Positions 1 to 8,246 of a DNA stretch of 51,392 nt are shown piece by piece. Position 1 is the first letter of the stretch. Each line of letters begins with the position of its first letter. The DNA comes from a virus. The stretch spans positions 1-51,392 of IMG/VR virus record IMGVR_UViG_3300049491_000696. One strand, written 5' to 3'. The position numbers were made by a program, and so were the translations under genes. The notes under the pieces were generated by a model that saw only the letters and a list, made by a program, of their open reading frames with translations, was not told where the DNA came from and did no database searches.

Positions 1-561
1 GGGCATGTGGGGGACGGCAGGTGCAAGTTGCATGGGGGGCGGGCGCCTCAGGTGGAGCGCGCGGCGGAGGTGCGGGCTCGTGGGCGGGTGTTGGCGGAGG
101 CTGTGGTGACGTATGGGCTGCCGGTGGATGTGGATGCGGGGGACGCGCTCCTTGAGGAGGTGCGGCGGTCGGCGGGGCATGTCCGCTGGTTGGCGGAGAT
201 CATCCGCGGTCTGGACCCTGAGGCTCTGGTATGGGGTGCGCGGTCGACGTCGCGTCAGGTGGGCCGGTCGGTGGATGGGCCCGTGGATGTGACGACGTCG
301 GTGGAGCAGGCCGGCCTGAACGTGTGGCTGGACTTGTATCACCGGGAGCGGATTCTTCTCAGGAAGGTGGCTGAGGCTGCGGTGCGCGCGGGGATCGCGG
401 AACGTCAGGTCAGGTTGGCGGAGGCGGATGGTGAGCGGGCGGGTCGCTGGTTGCAGGCCACGCTTGCGGTTCTCGAGCTGTCGGCGGAGGACATGCGGGA
501 GGTGATGGCGTCGGGTGCCCGGCATCTGTCGCTGCTCGCGGGGGGTGACGCGGCGGGGTGA
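1..561 (+). CDS. Terminase small subunit, 5' end cut by window
   Basis: This is the probable DNA-recognition subunit of the packaging motor. The frame is open from base 1 and the first visible residues (GHVGDGRCKLHGG) are the end of the CxxH zinc motif that opens many actinophage small terminases, so the gene almost certainly begins upstream; the GTG at 7 would cut through the motif. The remaining 170 or so residues are charged and helical, as expected for the oligomerising part. The stop overlaps the GTG of the large terminase (GTGA), indicating translational coupling. The assignment rests on the zinc motif and position; no DNA-binding assay or homology search supports it. Confidence 0.75.
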   Translation, partial: GHVGDGRCKLHGGRAPQVERAAEVRARGRVLAEAVVTYGLPVDVDAGDALLEEVRRSAGHVRWLAEIIRGLDPEALVWGARSTSRQVGRSVDGPVDVTTSVEQAGLNVWLDLYHRERILLRKVAEAAVRAGIAERQVRLAEADGERAGRWLQATLAVLELSAEDMREVMASGARHLSLLAGGDAAG

Positions 562-2162
562 CTGCGGTTGAGGAGGCGTTCGCTCGGGGCCTCGCCCGCG
601 GACTGAGAGGAAAAGGGTGGCGGCAAGAACCATACCCGGGACCCCTGGACCTGCTGTTGGCGTTGCGACCCGACCTGGTGGAGACACCCGCGCTGCGATG
701 CATGTCCGACCGGCTCATCACCTCGACCGCGGCGATGGAACGGGAGGAGAACCCCCGGTACCTGGCAATCTCGATGGGACCCCAGGAAGGGAAAAGCACC
801 CTCGTAGCGTTCGCGTTCCCGGTGTGGTTGTGGCTCCGTAACCCAGACCTGCGGATCATGGTGATCTCGTACGACGATGAGACGGCCGTCAGGTGGGGAC
901 GCGCCATCAAGGAGGCGTTGGCGCAGCATGCTGGGGACGACCCCCTCCACGGGGTCCGCTTGCACCTGGATTTGCGGGCCGGGTCGGAAGCGGTGGCGCG
1001 GCTCCAACTGGACGGGTACCTGGGGTCGTTGACGTGCGTCAGCCTCACCGGCGGGATCTCCGGGAAACCCGCGGACGTCATCGTTCTGGACGACGTGGTG
1101 AAGGACCGGCGGACCGCCCGGTCCGCCGCGTTCAAGAAGTTGTGGCGGGCGCAGTGGCAGACCGCGATCACTGCCCGGTTGGCGCCGAAGTCGCTGGTGG
1201 TGATGGATCACACGAGGTGGGCGGAGGACGACCCGATCGGGCAGCAGTTGGCGGAGAACGGCGCCCGATGGGAGTACCTCAACATTCCTGCGGTGGTCGA
1301 GACGCGGGCCGACCCGAACACGCCGCAGCTCGGCACCCCGAACAAGGTGAGGGCCGCGGACCCGTTGGGGCGGGTTGAGGGCGAGTGGATGGTTTCGGCT
1401 CGGGGGCGGACGGTCGCGCAGTGGGAGAAACGTCGCGTAGACGTCGGGGAACCCGACTTCTGGGCCCTGTATCAGGGGCAGCCGTATGCGGCGGCGGGCG
1501 GCTTGTTCAAGCGCCGCTTCTTCCGTTACTGGGAGGCCACGGGGGACCGGTGGCGGGTGCGGATCCCGGGGCGTGAGGGCCCGGATGAGGACGTGAGGAT
1601 CGCGTTCCGGTTCTTGACCGTCGACCTCGCCGCGTCGACGCGGACGTCCGCGGATTGGACTGTCGCGGCGGCGTGGGCGGTCGCCGGGGTGGGGCAGCTG
1701 CTGTTGTTGGATGTGGCGCGTGGGCAGGTGTCACCGGAGCAGCATTGGGACGTGGTGGTGGCACCGTTGGCGCGGCGGTGGATGTGCCCGATCTATGTGG
1801 AGGGCTCCCAGTACGGCACGGACCTGGTGTATTCGGCGGCGCGGGAGGGGCACGTCATCCACGCGGTGCACCCCGACGCGGACAAGTACACCCGTGCTGT
1901 CCCCGCGGCGAGACGGCTGGGGCAGGGGATGATCCTATTCCCCCCGTCCGGGCATTGGGTGCCGGATTGGGAGGATGAGCTGTTGGCGTTCCCGCAGGGC
2001 CAGCATGATGACCAGGTGGATGTGTTGTCGTATGCGCATCGGGTGGTGGGAGAGTTCTGGGTGCCGCCGCCCGCCGACTACGGTCCCGGACCTGCTGCCG
2101 CCGATGTGGCGGCGGCGTTCGGTCGTGAACCGGCGACGGACCTCAGGTCCGTCGCCCTCTGA
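558..2162 (+). CDS. terL: Terminase large subunit (packaging ATPase-nuclease)
   Basis: This 534-residue protein powers DNA packaging into the prohead and cuts the concatemer. The N-terminal ATPase domain carries a Walker A motif GPQEGKST at about residues 74-81 and a Walker B strand VIVLDD near 174-179. The C-terminal RNase H-like nuclease domain has the first acidic strand TVDLAAS near 353 and the terminal HDDQVD acidic motif near 483-488. Length and motif order are normal for the family. It starts at GTG 558, overlapping the small subunit stop. Identification is firm. Confidence 0.96.
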   Translation: MTAVEEAFARGLARGLRGKGWRQEPYPGPLDLLLALRPDLVETPALRCMSDRLITSTAAMEREENPRYLAISMGPQEGKSTLVAFAFPVWLWLRNPDLRIMVISYDDETAVRWGRAIKEALAQHAGDDPLHGVRLHLDLRAGSEAVARLQLDGYLGSLTCVSLTGGISGKPADVIVLDDVVKDRRTARSAAFKKLWRAQWQTAITARLAPKSLVVMDHTRWAEDDPIGQQLAENGARWEYLNIPAVVETRADPNTPQLGTPNKVRAADPLGRVEGEWMVSARGRTVAQWEKRRVDVGEPDFWALYQGQPYAAAGGLFKRRFFRYWEATGDRWRVRIPGREGPDEDVRIAFRFLTVDLAASTRTSADWTVAAAWAVAGVGQLLLLDVARGQVSPEQHWDVVVAPLARRWMCPIYVEGSQYGTDLVYSAAREGHVIHAVHPDADKYTRAVPAARRLGQGMILFPPSGHWVPDWEDELLAFPQGQHDDQVDVLSYAHRVVGEFWVPPPADYGPGPAAADVAAAFGREPATDLRSVAL

Positions 2163-2181
2163 TGGGAGAACCCCCCCCGCG

Positions 2182-2469
2182 ATGACAGAGCCCGTCCCAC
2201 AGTTGCCGCCGATGGATCCGGGGAACCCGCACCTCGGTGACTATCAGACGTCTGTGGCGTTGACGCCGGTGACGACGCCTGGGGGGCCGCGTCTGGCGTT
2301 GACGATCCGGTCTGGTCCGGCGACGTTGACGGTGATGTTGAACCGGGAGTCGGCTGACCAGTTGGGTGGCCAGTTGACGCAGGCTGCGGGGTTGGTGTCG
2401 CCGTTGGTGGTTGCTCCGGCGGGGGTGGCGTTGCCGCCGTTGCCGTCGCAGAACGGGCACCGGTCGTGA
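2182..2469 (+). CDS. Hypothetical 95-aa protein
   Basis: A small protein between the terminase and a MazG-like/membrane gene. It starts at ATG 2182, 19 nt after the terL stop, behind a GGGAGA ribosome binding site. The central segment (VALTPVTTPGGPRLALTIRSG) alternates hydrophobic and polar residues and looks beta-rich, similar in style to small actinophage head proteins; the C-terminus is Pro/Ala-rich. I do not recognise the family. Its stop overlaps the next start (GTGA), so the two are probably translated together. Confidence 0.7.
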   Translation: MTEPVPQLPPMDPGNPHLGDYQTSVALTPVTTPGGPRLALTIRSGPATLTVMLNRESADQLGGQLTQAAGLVSPLVVAPAGVALPPLPSQNGHRS

Positions 2470-2816
2470 TCATGGGCGGGTTGAGGGAACGGCCTGGTGA
2501 TCAGCCGTTGCCGGTCCTCAACGACGCGGCGGACATCCAGTCCCAGGTGATCGCGGACATCGTGGCCCGTCGTGAGGTGGGCATCGGACGGTACGGGACG
2601 GCGTTGCAGCCGCACAACGGCCGCGATGCGCTCAGGGATGCGTATGAGGAGGCGTTGGACTTGGCGTGCTATCTGCGGCAGGCGATCGCAGAGAGGGACG
2701 GCCCGGATGCGGGGGTGGCGGTGGGTACGGCGGTAGCGGGGGTTGCCGGGTTGGTGGGGATCGTGGGGACGTTCGTCGGGCTGGTCGGTGTGGGGGTGAC
2801 CGCACTACGCCGCTGA
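2466..2816 (+). CDS. Hypothetical protein with MazG-like helix and C-terminal membrane segment
   Basis: This 116-residue protein contains RYGTALQPHNGRDALRDAYEEAL near residues 42-64, a pattern seen in widespread phage proteins resembling MazG/dATP pyrophosphohydrolase helices (acidic EE in a helix after a GRD turn). After residue 82 comes a Gly/Val-rich hydrophobic stretch long enough for one membrane segment. No complete catalytic set is visible, so enzymatic activity is uncertain. It starts at GTG 2466 overlapping the previous stop, and ends one base before the converging minus-strand immunity gene. Confidence 0.75.
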   Translation: MIMGGLRERPGDQPLPVLNDAADIQSQVIADIVARREVGIGRYGTALQPHNGRDALRDAYEEALDLACYLRQAIAERDGPDAGVAVGTAVAGVAGLVGIVGTFVGLVGVGVTALRR

Positions 2817-3206
2817 TCACGGAGTGGGCGGCATCCAGTCCGCTGGGTCGTGCCAGTGGCAGCGGCCAACCCCGGGATGTCGGGTCCCTTGCCCGGGCTG
2901 GGATTGGCACGGAGTCCCGTATTGGGTGGGCCCACCGCATATGTGAGCCCCCAGGGCGACGGGTACAGCGCAGGGGCTGGTTAAAGCCCACACCAGGGCG
3001 ATGACCCATCCGACACCGGTCCACCCGGTGAGCACACTCGTCGTGACGATCGCGAGGGTGTTGTGGTGGTGTCGGCGGATCGCGACGACGGCGGGGACCG
3101 AGTAGCCGACTATCAGCGTGGCGAGGGTCACGAACCCGATGAAGGTGTCCACGGCCGGGCAGCGTAGCCGCGCTGCCAGCCAGCACGGATGCTGGTCTGC
3201 CATCAT
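2817..3206 (-). CDS. Superinfection-immunity-like membrane protein with zinc tail
   Basis: This 129-residue protein matches the pattern of the phage superinfection immunity (Imm_superinfect) family: a hydrophobic helix, then IRRHHHNTLAIV, then a second helix containing GWTGVGWVIALVWALT. Family members sit in the inner membrane and, in T4, block DNA entry of related phages. An unusual C-terminal extension carries C90, C100, C116 and H119, a C-x9-C-x15-C-x2-H arrangement with identical spacing in this phage's portal fusion. It lies on the minus strand between two rightward structural genes, so it is probably expressed separately as a moron, perhaps from the prophage. ATG 3206 and ATG 3203 are both possible starts. 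Confidence 0.85.
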   Translation of the reverse strand: MMADQHPCWLAARLRCPAVDTFIGFVTLATLIVGYSVPAVVAIRRHHHNTLAIVTTSVLTGWTGVGWVIALVWALTSPCAVPVALGAHICGGPTQYGTPCQSQPGQGTRHPGVGRCHWHDPADWMPPTP

Positions 3207-3243
3207 GTGCTCGGGGTTGGGACGTCCCGCTGTGCCGGTCCGT
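3201..3243 (+). promoter_or_regulatory. Candidate G-rich-leader promoter for the portal gene
   Basis: A CATCAT hexamer (3201-3206) is followed after 6 nt by GGGGTTGGG (3213-3221), the order found upstream of five other starts in this genome. GGGACGTCCC is palindromic, and GGACG/CGTCC (3220-3224 and 3239-3243) can pair. No convincing -35 box is visible. The hexamer overlaps the start codons of the divergent immunity gene, so expression of the two may be mutually exclusive. Confidence 0.5.
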
Positions 3244-3261
3244 CCTCTGTGAGGTCACACG

Positions 3262-5472
3262 TTGGCTGCGTCCGACGCGCCCACCCGCCCCCTCGGCGGG
3301 TACACGGCGTGGCCGTCCGGGTGGGGATCCCCGGGCGACGAGTTGGAGCACATCCCGGACCTGACGTGGCCCCTGTCCGTCAGCGTGTACTCCCGGATGC
3401 GGACCGACCCGACGATCCAGTCGGTGCTCGCCGCGTACATAACCCCCCTCCTTGCGGCCAGGTGGCAGATCGACCCCCGCGGCGCGTCACCCGCCATCGT
3501 CAAGGTGTGCGCCGACAGCCTCGGCCTGCCGGTCGCGGGGGTCCCCGACGAGCCCGGCGCGATGCGCAGGCGGGGTGTGACGTGGCGGGAACACATGAGG
3601 TTGGCTGCCCTCCACCTCCTGTACGGGCACATGCCGTTCGAGCCGGTCTACGAGATCCGCGACGGGTCCGCCTACCTCGCGCGGCTGCCGGAGCGGATGC
3701 CGCACACCATCCAGGAGATCACCACCACCCGCGACGGCGACTTGAAGACCGTCACGCAGTACGTGTGGGGTGATAAGCAGCGGCAGAACGGCGGGGCTGG
3801 GATCGTGATTCCCGCGGACCGGCTCCTCTGGTATGTGAACGACCGGGAGGGCTCGAATTGGCAGGGCCGGTCCCTGCTCCGGTCGGCGTACGCGTCGTGG
3901 TTGCTGAAGATTGAGGCGCTGCGCACGAACGCGATCGGGTTGGACCGGTTCTCCGCGGGGACCCCGGTCGCGGAGCCGGTCCCGGGCACCAACCCCACGT
4001 CCGCGCAGGTGATGGAGGCGGCGCGGATGGTGGCGTCGGTGCGGGTCGGGCAGTCCGGTGGCGCCGTCCCCGTCGGGTTCGCGTTGAAGATCAAGGGGGT
4101 GGAGGGGACGCTCCCGGATTCGTTGGCGACGATCCGGTATTACGACGAGCAGATGGCCCGCGCGTCCCTCACCAGCCTGTTGGATCTGGGGTCGACGGCG
4201 AACGGCAGCCGCGCGTTGGGGTCGGAGTTCGCGGACGTCATGGCCCGCGCGTTGCAGTCCATCGCGGAACGGGTCGCGGAGACCGCGACCGGGTTGTGTG
4301 AACGGTTGACCACGTTCAACGAGGGTGACGACGCCAACGTCCCCGCGGTCGTCGCGGGGAGTGTGGGCGCGGACCCCGCGACGACCGCGCAGGCCATAGC
4401 GGGGCTGGTGCAGGCCGGGGCGATCGCCCCGGACCCTGCATTGGAGGCGTGGATGCGCGACGCGTACGGCCTCCCAGCAAAGGTCGAGACCCCCGAACAC
4501 GGCTCGGTCGCACCGGGTGGCGCCCCCGAGCCGGGTCCCGTGTCCGACGATGCGGACGCGAACGCGAACGAGGTCGCGGGGAAATGCAACGCACCGACCC
4601 AGTCGGGTGACCCGTGCAAGCTGGACGCCGGGGAGGGGACGCCGCATCCAGGGGAGGGGAAGTGCTACCGCCACGAGCGGCAGGGCAACCCGGTAGCCGC
4701 TGCTGCCGCCCAGCAGGGCGCGTACCGGGAACCCACGGACGCCGAGACGCAGGCCGGGGTTGACCCGCAGGCCGTCGACGACGCGCAGGACGCGCTCACC
4801 ACCGAAACGTTGGCGGCCGTCACCGCGGTCCTCCTGCTGTGGGGTGCGACCCTCACCCCGTTGATCGTCGCCGCGCTCGCAGCCGGTCGCCTCGCGGACA
4901 TGGCCCGCGTCGCCCTCCCGGACGGGGCCGTCACGGACATGGTCGACGTCCTCGCTGTCGCGGCGCTCGCCGCCGGTGACGCCGGAGCCGTCCTCGTCGC
5001 AGGAGAAGCCGCGGGCGGGAGCATCGACCGGGATGCCCGCCCCGACCCCGACGTGTTGACGGACGCCGCGGAAGCCGCCGCCGTTGAACTCGCATCCTGG
5101 TTCGCGGGGGTCGTCACCCGGGAAGCCGCCCGCCTCGCCGGGCCGGACGCCGACCCCGGCCAGGTCGCGGCGGACGCCGTCGCGCACGCGCTGAACCAGA
5201 CGGTTGCACCGCACGGCGCCGTCGTGTCCGTGATCACCCGCGGGATCGGCGCCGGTAGGGCCGCCGCGTTCGCGTCGCTCACCGGAGGGTGGGTGTTCTT
5301 CCATTCGGCGATCCGAGACAAGGCGACCTGCGGGCCCTGCCTCGACCACGACGGCCACCAATACGCCGACCTCACCGAAGCCGTCGCGGACTTCCCTGCC
5401 GGCCCCTACGCGGCGTGTCTCGGCCGGTACCGGTGCCGTTGCCTCATCGCCGCCCGACCCGAGGACGTCTGA
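3262..5472 (+). CDS. Portal protein fused to MuF-like minor head protein
   Basis: A 736-residue fusion. The first 420 or so residues resemble phage portal proteins (RTDPTIQSVLAAYITPLLAARWQI and later LLDLGSTANGSRALGSEFADVM), which form the dodecameric DNA channel. Residues 442-471 hold a C-x9-C-x15-C-x2-H zinc motif. The C-terminal third is Ala-rich and ends in a Mu gpF-like module with CGPCLDHDG and CLGRYRCRC cysteine pairs. Portal and MuF functions are separate proteins in many phages. The start is TTG 3262, fitting the open frame; the next gene starts within its stop (ATGA). Confidence 0.88.
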   Translation: MAASDAPTRPLGGYTAWPSGWGSPGDELEHIPDLTWPLSVSVYSRMRTDPTIQSVLAAYITPLLAARWQIDPRGASPAIVKVCADSLGLPVAGVPDEPGAMRRRGVTWREHMRLAALHLLYGHMPFEPVYEIRDGSAYLARLPERMPHTIQEITTTRDGDLKTVTQYVWGDKQRQNGGAGIVIPADRLLWYVNDREGSNWQGRSLLRSAYASWLLKIEALRTNAIGLDRFSAGTPVAEPVPGTNPTSAQVMEAARMVASVRVGQSGGAVPVGFALKIKGVEGTLPDSLATIRYYDEQMARASLTSLLDLGSTANGSRALGSEFADVMARALQSIAERVAETATGLCERLTTFNEGDDANVPAVVAGSVGADPATTAQAIAGLVQAGAIAPDPALEAWMRDAYGLPAKVETPEHGSVAPGGAPEPGPVSDDADANANEVAGKCNAPTQSGDPCKLDAGEGTPHPGEGKCYRHERQGNPVAAAAAQQGAYREPTDAETQAGVDPQAVDDAQDALTTETLAAVTAVLLLWGATLTPLIVAALAAGRLADMARVALPDGAVTDMVDVLAVAALAAGDAGAVLVAGEAAGGSIDRDARPDPDVLTDAAEAAAVELASWFAGVVTREAARLAGPDADPGQVAADAVAHALNQTVAPHGAVVSVITRGIGAGRAAAFASLTGGWVFFHSAIRDKATCGPCLDHDGHQYADLTEAVADFPAGPYAACLGRYRCRCLIAARPEDV

Positions 5473-6947
5473 TGCCGAAACCAGCACTGGTCACCGTCCC
5501 AGCCGTGGAGGTCTGCAAGGTCGGGGCGTGGCCCGCGGTCACCGACACGGGGGACCCGTGGGTCATCACCCCCGACGACATCGTCTCGGCTGTCGCAGCG
5601 TCACGGAACCCGTCATGGCGGGCGCCGGTCCTGAAACTGGGGCACGCGGACCCCAGGTTCACTACCGGTGACGGCTACTTCGGTCGCGACGGCAGCCCCG
5701 CGGTGGGCCGCCTGACGAACCTCCGCGCATCCCCCGACGGGACCGCCCTGTTGGCTGACCTTGCCGGTGTGCCGGAGTGGCTTGCGGAGGTCATGCCGTC
5801 GGCGTACCCGTCACGGTCCGCGGAAGCGCTCCTCGGTGACGTCACCGCCGCCGACGGCGCCACGTATTCGATGGTCATCACCGGGCTCGCCCTCCTCGGG
5901 GAGACCGCACCCGCCATCGAGTCCCTCGCTGACGTCGCAGCCCTGTACGGCGCGGACACCACCATCCAGACGTGGACCGCGGCCCGCCGGGTCGCCGCCA
6001 CCTTCACCCCGGAGCAGCCGATGCCAGCCCGAACATCCAAGGCCGCCGGATCCGCCAGGCTCGAGGACCTCTACCAGGCCGTCGAAGCGTTCGTCTCCGA
6101 CCATGACACGGTCCCGTCGCAGGCGTGGTGCCGGGAGATCTACACCGACTTCGTCATCGTCTCCGACTACGACGGGCGCCTCTGGCAGATCAACTGGACC
6201 GAAACCGGGGGCGAGTTCACATTCACCGACGTGACGCGCGTCGAAACGACGTACACGCCGCTCTCGGACACGATCGCCGCAACCGCAGCGGACACCCGCG
6301 GTCGTCCGCTACATTACGTGCGGGGTTGGGATGCATCCGCAGTAACTGCATCCCAAGGAGACCAGTTGCCATCGACCGCGCAGACCCTGCGTGAGGCGCT
6401 CGGGCTCGCCGAGGACGCGACCGACGACCAGGTGTTGGCGTCGGTCACGGAACTCCGGAAGCCCGTCCCGCCCGCACCCGACTCTCAGAAGCCGGAGGAC
6501 ACCGCGGTCATCACCCCGCCCGTTCCGGTTGCCGTCCCCGTCCCCTCCGAGGTGACGCCCGTACCGTCCGGGGAGACCGGGATCCCGGATGCGGTCGCGG
6601 AGCAGCTCGCCGCGGCCCGCGCCGGTCAGGACGCGATGCGCGTCGAACTGACCCGCGTGTCCGCCGAGCTCGCGGCGCGCCGCGAGCTGGAAGCGACCAC
6701 ACGTCGGGAGGAAGTCCTCCAGGCCGCGGTGTCGGCGGGGAAGATCCGGCCCGCGGACAAGGACCGGTACGCCCGCCTCTACACCGCTGACGCCGCCGCG
6801 ACCGTCGAAGTGTTGGCGGCTCTCTCACCCGGCGCCGCGGTCCCCGTAGCTGCCGCCGGGTACGCGGGCAGCGAGTCGACCAGCGACGACAACGCCCTCT
6901 ACGAGCAGTGGTTCCCCAGCATCAGCGGGGGTGGGTCCCGTGGCTGA
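5472..6947 (+). CDS. Prohead protease with C-terminal scaffold region
   Basis: This 491-residue protein resembles Mu gpI-type capsid maturation proteases: VLKLGHAD (His near 58), GDG..G..AVG, and AYPSRSAE (Ser near 114-116) appear in the usual order. Residues 195-265 form an additional beta-rich segment I do not recognise. From about residue 299 the chain is acidic, Ala/Glu/Arg-rich and likely coiled coil, typical of scaffold. The ATG at 5472 overlaps the portal stop; the longer upstream frame runs through the portal gene and is not used. An internal start at codon 299 is annotated separately. Confidence 0.88.
   Translation: MPKPALVTVPAVEVCKVGAWPAVTDTGDPWVITPDDIVSAVAASRNPSWRAPVLKLGHADPRFTTGDGYFGRDGSPAVGRLTNLRASPDGTALLADLAGVPEWLAEVMPSAYPSRSAEALLGDVTAADGATYSMVITGLALLGETAPAIESLADVAALYGADTTIQTWTAARRVAATFTPEQPMPARTSKAAGSARLEDLYQAVEAFVSDHDTVPSQAWCREIYTDFVIVSDYDGRLWQINWTETGGEFTFTDVTRVETTYTPLSDTIAATAADTRGRPLHYVRGWDASAVTASQGDQLPSTAQTLREALGLAEDATDDQVLASVTELRKPVPPAPDSQKPEDTAVITPPVPVAVPVPSEVTPVPSGETGIPDAVAEQLAAARAGQDAMRVELTRVSAELAARRELEATTRREEVLQAAVSAGKIRPADKDRYARLYTADAAATVEVLAALSPGAAVPVAAAGYAGSESTSDDNALYEQWFPSISGGGSRG
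6310..6360 (+). promoter_or_regulatory. Internal promoter, leader hairpin and RBS for the scaffold
   Basis: Inside the protease gene lie TACATT (6310-6315), 6 nt, GGGGTTGGG (6322-6330), a perfect 10-bp inverted repeat TTGGGATGCA/TGCATCCCAA (6326-6335 and 6347-6356, 11-nt loop) and AAGGAG (6355-6360). The next in-frame TTG is 5 nt further. This is the same -10/G-rich/hairpin order seen before whole genes, so it is unlikely to be a coding accident. Confidence 0.7.
6366..6947 (+). CDS. Nested in-frame scaffold protein
   Basis: TTG 6366 is in frame with the protease and preceded by AAGGAG at 5 nt spacing, so it would yield a 193-residue protein equal to the protease C-terminus. That segment begins with PSTAQTLREALGLAEDATDD, continues through a Pro-rich linker and then a charged Ala/Arg/Glu helix around EQLAAARAGQDAMRVELTRV, as expected for a scaffold. 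Lambda C/Nu3 and Mu I/Z use the same nested arrangement. The protein itself is inferred; the start signals are directly visible. Confidence 0.7.
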   Translation: MPSTAQTLREALGLAEDATDDQVLASVTELRKPVPPAPDSQKPEDTAVITPPVPVAVPVPSEVTPVPSGETGIPDAVAEQLAAARAGQDAMRVELTRVSAELAARRELEATTRREEVLQAAVSAGKIRPADKDRYARLYTADAAATVEVLAALSPGAAVPVAAAGYAGSESTSDDNALYEQWFPSISGGGSRG

Positions 6948-7317
6948 GTACACCCCGAACCACCTCCCCGGGGAGAACGTCTCCTACGTCGCCGGTGGCA
7001 CCATCACCGGCGGGCAGTGTGTGATCCTCTCCGCCACCGGCCGCACCGTCACCGCGTCCTCCGGTGACACCGCCGCGTGCGTCGGGATCGCAGTCCACGA
7101 CGCGATCTCCGGGCAGGCCGTGACCGTCGCCCGCGGCGGGGAACAGCGACCCATCGTCAACGCAGCCGTGGCCGCCGGGGCGCTGGTGAAGGCCGCCGCC
7201 GCAGGTCGGGTCATCACGTGGGTGTCCGGCACCGACAACCCGTCCCTGATCGTCGGTGTCGCGCTCGCCACGGCAGCCGCGTCCGGTGATCCCCTCGCCG
7301 TCGCCTGGAGGGCCTGA
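6940..7317 (+). CDS. Head decoration protein (DUF2190-like)
   Basis: A 125-residue beta-rich protein. The N-terminal segment (YVAGGTITGGQCVILSATGR) and the repeated GIAVHDAISGQAVTVARGG pattern match small capsid cement/decoration proteins of the DUF2190 type, which bind between capsomers after expansion. I chose GTG 6940, which overlaps the protease stop by eight bases; GTG 6931 would add three residues. Placement directly before the major capsid protein supports the role. The stop overlaps the capsid start (ATGA). Confidence 0.8.
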   Translation: MAEYTPNHLPGENVSYVAGGTITGGQCVILSATGRTVTASSGDTAACVGIAVHDAISGQAVTVARGGEQRPIVNAAVAAGALVKAAAAGRVITWVSGTDNPSLIVGVALATAAASGDPLAVAWRA

Positions 7318-8246
7318 TGCCTCTCTACCCGCCCTCCCCACCGACCCTCACCGGCGACACGTTCAACATTTCCCGGTTCCTGCTGTCCCCGACAATGGTG
7401 AACCGCCGGTTGCGGGACCTGTCCGACCGCCGGTTCCTCGCCGACTACCTCCTCGTCGGCCGGGCCCAGGCGTCCGGTGGCGCCATCGCCTACGGCATCG
7501 GTGAGTCCATCGAAACCGACCGCGACCCCGGCGCCGTCAACGCCGGCGGCGAGTACCCGCGGGCCCTCGCCCCCCTCGGCACCGCCGCGCTGGCGAACAT
7601 CACGAAGTGGGGTCAGGACGTCCCCCTCACCGACGAAGCCGTCGGCCGGCAGGACAATCAGCTGATCAACGTGGACCGGATCCTCACGAAGGTGTTGAAC
7701 CGGATCGTCGCGAAGGTCGACGGTGTCACGTTGGCGGCGGTCGCGGCTGCGGTGACGCAGACGCAGGCCGCAGCGTTCGCGTGGAACACCAGCACCGCTG
7801 ACCCGTTCCTCGACGTGATGTTGGCTGCCGCTCAGGTCGATGACCTCACCGAGGGATATGAGACGGACACCGTGGTCGTGACGTCCACCCTGTACGCGAG
7901 GCTCGTCGCGAACCAGAAGGTGATCTCGGGTCTGGCGCGGGAGTCCACGAACACGGTGACCTCGACGGGTGAGGTGAAGGTCATCGCCGGTCACACCCTG
8001 GTCCCGGTCCCGGCGTCCCGGATGCCGTCCGGGACGACCGTGATGGTGATGGACCGGATGCAGCTCGGCAGCCTCGGATATGAGCGGATCCCCAGCCCCG
8101 AGTATGCGGGGGACCCGGCGAACGGGATCGAGTCGTTCGTGCGCAGGGATCCGTCTGCGAACGATTCGTGGCTGGTGCGGGGTCGTCGTCCGGTGGTTCC
8201 GATCGTGCAGGAACCTGCCTGCGCCGTGAAGATCACGGGAGCGTGA
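7317..8246 (+). CDS. Major capsid protein
   Basis: This 309-residue protein follows the protease/scaffold and decoration genes, as the major capsid protein usually does. The N-terminal arm (TFNISRFLLSPTMVNRRLRDLSDRRFLADYLL) and the E-loop-like segment GGAIAYGIGESIETDRDPGAV resemble HK97-fold actinophage capsid proteins. The long helix around VDRILTKVLNRIVAKVDGVTL would be the spine helix. The fold is inferred from pattern and context. ATG 7317 overlaps the previous stop. Confidence 0.88.
   Translation: MPLYPPSPPTLTGDTFNISRFLLSPTMVNRRLRDLSDRRFLADYLLVGRAQASGGAIAYGIGESIETDRDPGAVNAGGEYPRALAPLGTAALANITKWGQDVPLTDEAVGRQDNQLINVDRILTKVLNRIVAKVDGVTLAAVAAAVTQTQAAAFAWNTSTADPFLDVMLAAAQVDDLTEGYETDTVVVTSTLYARLVANQKVISGLARESTNTVTSTGEVKVIAGHTLVPVPASRMPSGTTVMVMDRMQLGSLGYERIPSPEYAGDPANGIESFVRRDPSANDSWLVRGRRPVVPIVQEPACAVKITGA

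Noticed and set aside
3487-5487. 666-residue minus-strand open frame opposite the portal gene
   Set aside because: It is an antisense shadow of the high-GC portal gene; composition is Arg/Gly/Val-rich without domains, and the plus-strand frame is clearly a portal.
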